A stretch of DNA of 46,843 bases. Origin: an uncultured Selenomonadaceae bacterium. Lineage in GTDB: Bacteria; Bacillota; Negativicutes; Selenomonadales; Selenomonadaceae. Position 1 is the first letter of the stretch; each line of letters begins with the position of its first letter. Below the pieces are notes generated by a model. That model was not told where the DNA came from. It made no database searches and saw nothing but the letters and a program-made list of their open reading frames with translations. Positions 42,790-46,843 of the stretch are shown here, in pieces. The DNA lies in NCBI GenBank assembly GCA_905234395.1, contig CAJOHG010000016.1, positions 1-46,843 of the forward strand. The letters run 5' to 3'. The position numbers were made by a program, and so were the translations under genes.

Positions 42790-44244
42790 TTGCGAGACGA
42801 ATATTTGACGCAGGAACGCGCACCGATTTTGGAAGCATTGACGCGCATGAAAGTCGCTCGATTAGTTCCATTCGACGTGCCCGGACACAAACGCGGTCGC
42901 GGCAACAAAGAGCTTGCGGAATTTTTGGGACAGGCGTGCCTTGATGTTGACGTGAACTCGATGAAACCGCTCGACAATCTCTGTCACCCGATAAGCGTAA
43001 TTCGTGACGCGGAAATTTTGGCGGCTCAAGCATTCGGCGCGGCGCATTCGTTTCTGATGGTCGGCGGAACAACTTCGGCGGTGCAAGCGATGATTCTTTC
43101 AACGTGCAAGCCCGGCGATAAAATTATTTTGCCGCGAAATGTTCACCGTTCGGCGATAAACGCGCTGATTCTGTGTGGAGCCGTTCCCGTTTACGTCAAT
43201 CCGCAAGTCGATGAACGATTGGGAATTTCGCTCGGCATGAAAGTTGCTGACGTTATCGCGGCGATTGAATCGAATCCCGATGCAAAGGCTGTGCTCGTCA
43301 ACAATCCGACTTACTACGGCATTTGCTCGGACATAAAAACGATAACGCGCGTTGCTCACTCTCACGGCATGAAACTTTTGGCGGACGAGGCTCACGGCAC
43401 GCATTTTTATTTCAGCGACAAATTGCCCGCGTCGGCGATGAGCGTCGGTGCAGATATGGCGGCTGTTTCCATGCACAAATCCGGCGGCTCTTTAACGCAA
43501 AGTTCACTGCTTTTGACGGGCGCGAATATCAATGCCGGCTACGTTCACCAAATTATCAACCTCACGCAGTCGACGAGCGGTTCTTATCTGCTTATGGCAA
43601 GTCTCGACATTTCGCGGCGAAATTTGGCGTTGCGCGGCAGTGAAATTTTCGACAAAGTGATTGAGCTCGTTGAATATGCTCGCGACGAAATTAACTACCT
43701 CGGCGGCTGGTACGCTTACGGCAAAGAGCTTGCGGACGGCGATTCCGTTTACGACTTCGACACGACAAAATTATCGGTCTTCACGCGTGCAGTTGGACTT
43801 GCGGGCGTTGAAGTTTATGACATTCTCCGCGACGAATACGACATCCAACTTGAGTTCGGCGACATTGCAAACATTTTGGCTTATGTGTCCGTCGGCGACC
43901 GCGTCAAGGACATTGAACGGCTAGTCAGTGCTTTGGCGGACATTAAAAGAATTTATCGGAAAGATCCTTCGCGCTTGATGAAAGTCGAATACATTGATCC
44001 GATTGTTGACGCCGCGCCGAAAGATGCCTTTTACGCCGAAAAAATTTCTCTGCCGATTGAACAGACCGTTAACAAGACTGCTGCGGAATTTTTGATGTGC
44101 TATCCGCCCGGCATTCCGATTGTCGCTCCAGGCGAGAGAATCACGCGCGAGATTTTGGATTATGTCCGCTACGCCAAACGCAAGGGCTGCCAAATGACCG
44201 GGCCGGAAGACATGACGATTAAACGCTTGCAAGTTATGGCGTGA
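42790..44244 (+). CDS. Orn/Lys/Arg decarboxylase-family PLP enzyme
   Basis: 484 residues from TTG 42790, four bases after the previous stop, with AAAGGAG upstream. This is the Firmicute SpeA/YaaO-type short decarboxylase: PFDVPGHKRGRG at the N-terminus, FLMVGGTTSAVQAMIL, LADEAHGTHFYFS (PLP-binding Asp and His), SMHKSGGSLTQSS with the Schiff-base Lys, and CYPPGIPIVAPGERI near the end. It decarboxylates a basic amino acid to a polyamine precursor; the exact substrate is not determined. A small membrane protein follows. Confidence 0.93.
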   Translation: MRDEYLTQERAPILEALTRMKVARLVPFDVPGHKRGRGNKELAEFLGQACLDVDVNSMKPLDNLCHPISVIRDAEILAAQAFGAAHSFLMVGGTTSAVQAMILSTCKPGDKIILPRNVHRSAINALILCGAVPVYVNPQVDERLGISLGMKVADVIAAIESNPDAKAVLVNNPTYYGICSDIKTITRVAHSHGMKLLADEAHGTHFYFSDKLPASAMSVGADMAAVSMHKSGGSLTQSSLLLTGANINAGYVHQIINLTQSTSGSYLLMASLDISRRNLALRGSEIFDKVIELVEYARDEINYLGGWYAYGKELADGDSVYDFDTTKLSVFTRAVGLAGVEVYDILRDEYDIQLEFGDIANILAYVSVGDRVKDIERLVSALADIKRIYRKDPSRLMKVEYIDPIVDAAPKDAFYAEKISLPIEQTVNKTAAEFLMCYPPGIPIVAPGERITREILDYVRYAKRKGCQMTGPEDMTIKRLQVMA

Positions 44245-44262
44245 ATTCAAGGAGGCGATTTC

Positions 44263-44664
44263 ATGAACGACGACAACCGATTTGAAAAGGAGCCTGCAAA
44301 GACCGAATACCGCGAAGGCGACGCGCGCTTTGATGTCACTTCGCTTGATGATGTCAAGGACGAGAACGGCAACGGAATTTTCCACATGACGACGCGTTTC
44401 AAATGGATTCTCGGTTTGTCGCTGTTGCTGTTGATTTTGGTCGGCGTCTTGATTTATTCGGTCTACAACGACGCGCTCACCGCTGAAATTTGGCAACTGG
44501 CGATTTGGTGCGTCTGTGCAGTCTTAACGTTTTATTCCGTCGCGAAAAAATCCGTGGCAACTCTCGTGCTGAATTACATTTTATTTTTCGGCGTGTCAAT
44601 GATACCGCTGTGGCAGTCGGCGCACGAAAACTTACAATCGATAATCAAACTGTTCTTCGGCTGA
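44263..44664 (+). CDS. Small membrane protein, unknown function
   Basis: 133 residues, unrecognised. A 45-residue acidic cytoplasmic-looking N-terminus is followed by three hydrophobic segments (WILGLSLLLLILVGVLIYSV, then IWQLAIWCVCAVLTFYSV, then LVLNYILFFGVSMIPLW). AAGGAGGCGATTTC precedes the ATG, 18 bases after the decarboxylase, so probably the same transcript. Confidence 0.75.
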   Translation: MNDDNRFEKEPAKTEYREGDARFDVTSLDDVKDENGNGIFHMTTRFKWILGLSLLLLILVGVLIYSVYNDALTAEIWQLAIWCVCAVLTFYSVAKKSVATLVLNYILFFGVSMIPLWQSAHENLQSIIKLFFG

Positions 44665-44698
44665 AAAAAAAATATCCCGCTGAAAACTCGGCGGGGTA
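44663..44698 (-). terminator. Terminator of the cmk-plsC unit
   Basis: CCCGC/GCGGG stem (44676-44680, 44691-44695). On the minus strand it is followed by a run of T (complement of 44663-44672). 44699-44788 shows nothing else. Confidence 0.6.
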
Positions 44699-44788
44699 GC
44701 TTTAAAAGCGACGGAACAATTTGTTATGCTTTGCAAGCGTCCGATAACCGCAACAATCATTTTGCAACGTGACGGAGTGTCAAAAGTT

Positions 44789-45385
44789 TCAAGTCACACT
44801 TGATTTGAGCTTGGCGATCTCGTTCATGATGTCTTGCGCAAAATTTTCGAGAGCCTCTTTATCTTTTGTGGAGCCGGAAAATTTCATCGGCGCACCATAG
44901 ACGACGGCAAGACGCGGAAACTTCACGGCGCGGGAAAAAATTTTTTCGGTGTCGACAATCGCGGCGGGAACAATCGGAGCTTTCGTCATCGCGGCAATTA
45001 AACTTACGCCTGCCTCTGCCCTGCCGAGTTTGCCGGTTTTGGAGCGTGTACCTTCGGGAAAAATTCCCAAGCACTTTCCGTCGCGCAAAATCTTCACGGC
45101 GGTTTTAATGGCAGTCTTATCGGCGGCACCGCGTTTGACGGGAAAAACGTACAAGTGTCGACAAATCCACGCCATCACGGGATTTTTGAAAAGTTCTTCC
45201 TTTCCCATGTAACAAACTTCGCGCTCAATGAACGTGCCGAGAAATGGCGGATCCCAGTTGCTCACGTGATTCGCCGCCAAAATAAACGCGCCGCTTTTGG
45301 GAATGTTCTCCGCGCCGATAACTCGCGTCCGAAAAATTATTCCGTACCAAATGCGACAGAGAGATTTAAAAAATTTATAGAACAT
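44789..45385 (-). CDS. plsC: 1-acyl-sn-glycerol-3-phosphate acyltransferase
   Basis: 198 residues. It acylates lysophosphatidate to phosphatidate at the membrane. Motifs: ANHVSNWDPPFL (NHxxxxD catalytic), GKEELFKNPVMAW, FPVKRGAADKTAIK, GIFPEGTRSKTGKL and IVPAAIVDTEKIF. ATG 45383-45385 has AGGAG seven bases upstream; the in-frame TTG at 45391 abuts it. It starts two bases after the cmk stop, a common cmk-plsC pairing in Firmicutes. Confidence 0.93.
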   Translation of the reverse strand: MFYKFFKSLCRIWYGIIFRTRVIGAENIPKSGAFILAANHVSNWDPPFLGTFIEREVCYMGKEELFKNPVMAWICRHLYVFPVKRGAADKTAIKTAVKILRDGKCLGIFPEGTRSKTGKLGRAEAGVSLIAAMTKAPIVPAAIVDTEKIFSRAVKFPRLAVVYGAPMKFSGSTKDKEALENFAQDIMNEIAKLKSSVT

Positions 45386-45387
45386 GT

Positions 45388-46023
45388 TCAAACTCCTGCG
45401 AGCCGCAAAATTTCTGCAACGACCTGTTCAATCGTCAAGTGCGTCGAATCCAAAAGTATGGCGTCAACGGCTTGAGCGAGCGGCGCAATTTCTCGTTCGG
45501 AGTCCTGTTTGTCGCGCAACGTGATTTCTTTTTCAATCTGTGCCAAATCTGCGGCGAGACCTTTTGATTTCAGCTCCGCGAAACGTCTGCGAGCACGTTC
45601 TTCAACCGTTGCCGTCAAAAAAATTTTCAAATCGGCGTTCGGCAAAACCTGCGTGCCGATGTCGCGACCATCCATTATCACTGAACCTTGAGCCGCCATT
45701 TCCCGTTGCAACTCCGTCAACTTTTTGCGCACGAAGCCGAATTTTGCCACGTCCGATGCTGCGCGACTGACTTCGGGCGTCCGAATTTCTTTTGTGACTT
45801 CGCGACCGTCAAGGAAAACTCGCGCCGAATTATCCAGACGAATATCAATGTCGCCGATTAAATTTTCGTCGACGGATTTTCCGCTTAGCAAACATTTCAG
45901 CGCGACTGCCCGATACATTGCGCCGGTATCGATGTAAGTGTAACCGAGTCGAGCCGCGCAGATTTTCGAGACGGTGCTTTTGCCTGCGCCCGCCGGCCCG
46001 TCAACCGCAATAATTTTTTTCAT
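45388..46023 (-). CDS. cmk: Cytidylate kinase
   Basis: 211 residues. It phosphorylates CMP and dCMP. Motifs: AVDGPAGAGKSTVSK (P-loop), YIDTGAMYRAVAL, SVIMDGRDIGTQVLPNADLK, FLTATVEERARRRF and LRDKQDSEREIAPL. ATG 46021-46023 follows AAGGAGGATTGTCGA; the longer frame upstream lacks a ribosome site. It is the first gene of the cmk-plsC minus unit. Confidence 0.97.
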   Translation of the reverse strand: MKKIIAVDGPAGAGKSTVSKICAARLGYTYIDTGAMYRAVALKCLLSGKSVDENLIGDIDIRLDNSARVFLDGREVTKEIRTPEVSRAASDVAKFGFVRKKLTELQREMAAQGSVIMDGRDIGTQVLPNADLKIFLTATVEERARRRFAELKSKGLAADLAQIEKEITLRDKQDSEREIAPLAQAVDAILLDSTHLTIEQVVAEILRLAGV

Positions 46024-46152
46024 TCGACAATCCTCCTTAGTGCTCAATAATCTATCACCGGCGAAGATTTTTTGCAACGTCGTGTTACTGCAGGGATAAG
46101 CACTCGCGGCGGCGAATAGTGGCGCAAAGATTTTGAACGGAGGCGAATCGTT

Positions 46153-46809
46153 TTGTTGACTTACACTTTTTACGGACACGCATGTTTTCTGCTAGACGAC
46201 GGCGCAAATAAAATTCTCGTCGATCCATTTTTGACAGGCAACCCGCAGGCTTCAATCAACGAAAAAGACGTTCAAGCCGATTATATTTTGGTCACGCACG
46301 CTCACGGCGATCACGTCGGCGACACGCCAAACATTGCCGTCCGCACCAATGCGACTGTCATCGGAATTCCTGAAGTCACGGATTTTGGAGGACAACGCGT
46401 TAAAACAATCGGCATGAATCTCGGCGGCACCGTCAAAACAAAATTCGGCTTCGTGCGCATGGTTCCGGCTCTGCACTCGTCGGGAATTGCGGGAGGCGTG
46501 GCTTGCGGCTATGTTATCGGCGTCGGCGGCAAAGTCGTTTACTTCGCGGGCGACACGTCACTTTTCAGCGGCATGAAGTTTATCGGCGAGCGCGACAAGA
46601 TCGACTACGCGATTCTGCCAATCGGCGGACACTACACGATGGATCCCGTCGACGCGGCAAAAGCTGTCGAACTTCTCGGCGCGGCAAATGCAATTCCCGT
46701 CCACTACAACACGTGGAAAGTCATCAAGCAAAATCCCGAAGATTTTGTTAAACTCGTCAAGGGCGCGAAAGTTCACGTCGTCAAGCCCGGTCAATCAATC
46801 GAGCTGTGA
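46153..46809 (+). CDS. UPF0173 metallo-beta-lactamase-fold hydrolase
   Basis: 218 residues, TTG start with GGAGGCGAATCGTT upstream. YTFYGHACFLL opens the fold, VTHAHGDHVGDT supplies the HxHxDH metal site (~residues 48-53), then LHSSGIAGGVACGYVI, YFAGDTSLFSG with the bridging Asp and IPVHYNTWKVIKQNPEDFV with the last His. Length and C-terminus match UPF0173 (YtkL-like) proteins of unknown substrate. It is divergent from cmk, and the window ends 34 bases later. Confidence 0.92.
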   Translation: MLTYTFYGHACFLLDDGANKILVDPFLTGNPQASINEKDVQADYILVTHAHGDHVGDTPNIAVRTNATVIGIPEVTDFGGQRVKTIGMNLGGTVKTKFGFVRMVPALHSSGIAGGVACGYVIGVGGKVVYFAGDTSLFSGMKFIGERDKIDYAILPIGGHYTMDPVDAAKAVELLGAANAIPVHYNTWKVIKQNPEDFVKLVKGAKVHVVKPGQSIEL

Positions 46810-46843
46810 ATTCAATCGCAATTTAAAAGGGAGCGGGCGAAAA

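Overview
The window looks like chromosome from an anaerobic, LPS-making Firmicute relative, most likely a Negativicutes (Selenomonas/Acidaminococcus side). This is an inference from gene content. Firmicute-type genes (mini-RNase III, class III fructose-1,6-bisphosphatase, UPF0173 hydrolase, TTG/GTG starts behind strong AGGAGG sites) sit beside a heptose-7-phosphate kinase for LPS core. An anaerobic (class III) ribonucleotide reductase and LarB point to anaerobic life. AAAATTTT-like A/T tracts recur throughout, inside and between genes.

Layout. 1-7.1 kb: methyltransferase fragment, pfkA-rpiB (minus), then HAD phosphatase-purE-small gene-purA-lysS (plus). 7.3-11.6 kb: anaerobic ribonucleotide reductase nrdD (minus) cut into four exons by three group I introns, two of which carry HNH homing endonuclease genes. 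The exons join in phase to a 731-residue protein, but it appears to lack the C-terminal glycyl-radical segment and ends beside a decayed duplication of the neighbouring gene. 11.7-18.7 kb: envelope proteins, a yhdT-panF pair with a partial tandem duplication, a MacB-type permease, a glycosyltransferase and mini-RNase III. 18.8-24 kb: RNase P RNA, trpF, a CapA plus Mur-ligase gene interrupted at a run of nine G, and trpB. 24-28.5 kb: aldo/keto reductase with two possible starts, larB, an unknown protein, a methyltransferase-like protein and a glycosyltransferase. 28.6-39 kb: mfd; then on minus tetR-fbp-HNH-nurA-herA-rfaE1, closely spaced. 39-46.8 kb: two unknown proteins, rpe, a small DUF2442/DUF4160-like pair, an orphan MmeI-type target-recognition domain, a PLP amino-acid decarboxylase, plsC, cmk and a metallo-hydrolase.

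The items most worth attention are the triple-intron nrdD with its missing C-terminus, a dispersed repeat whose hairpin stems covary between copies, the HNH-NurA-HerA cassette inside a metabolic operon (a candidate DNA-processing or anti-phage module), and the poly-G switch candidate in the CapA-Mur gene. No tRNA, CRISPR array, transposase or prophage was seen.
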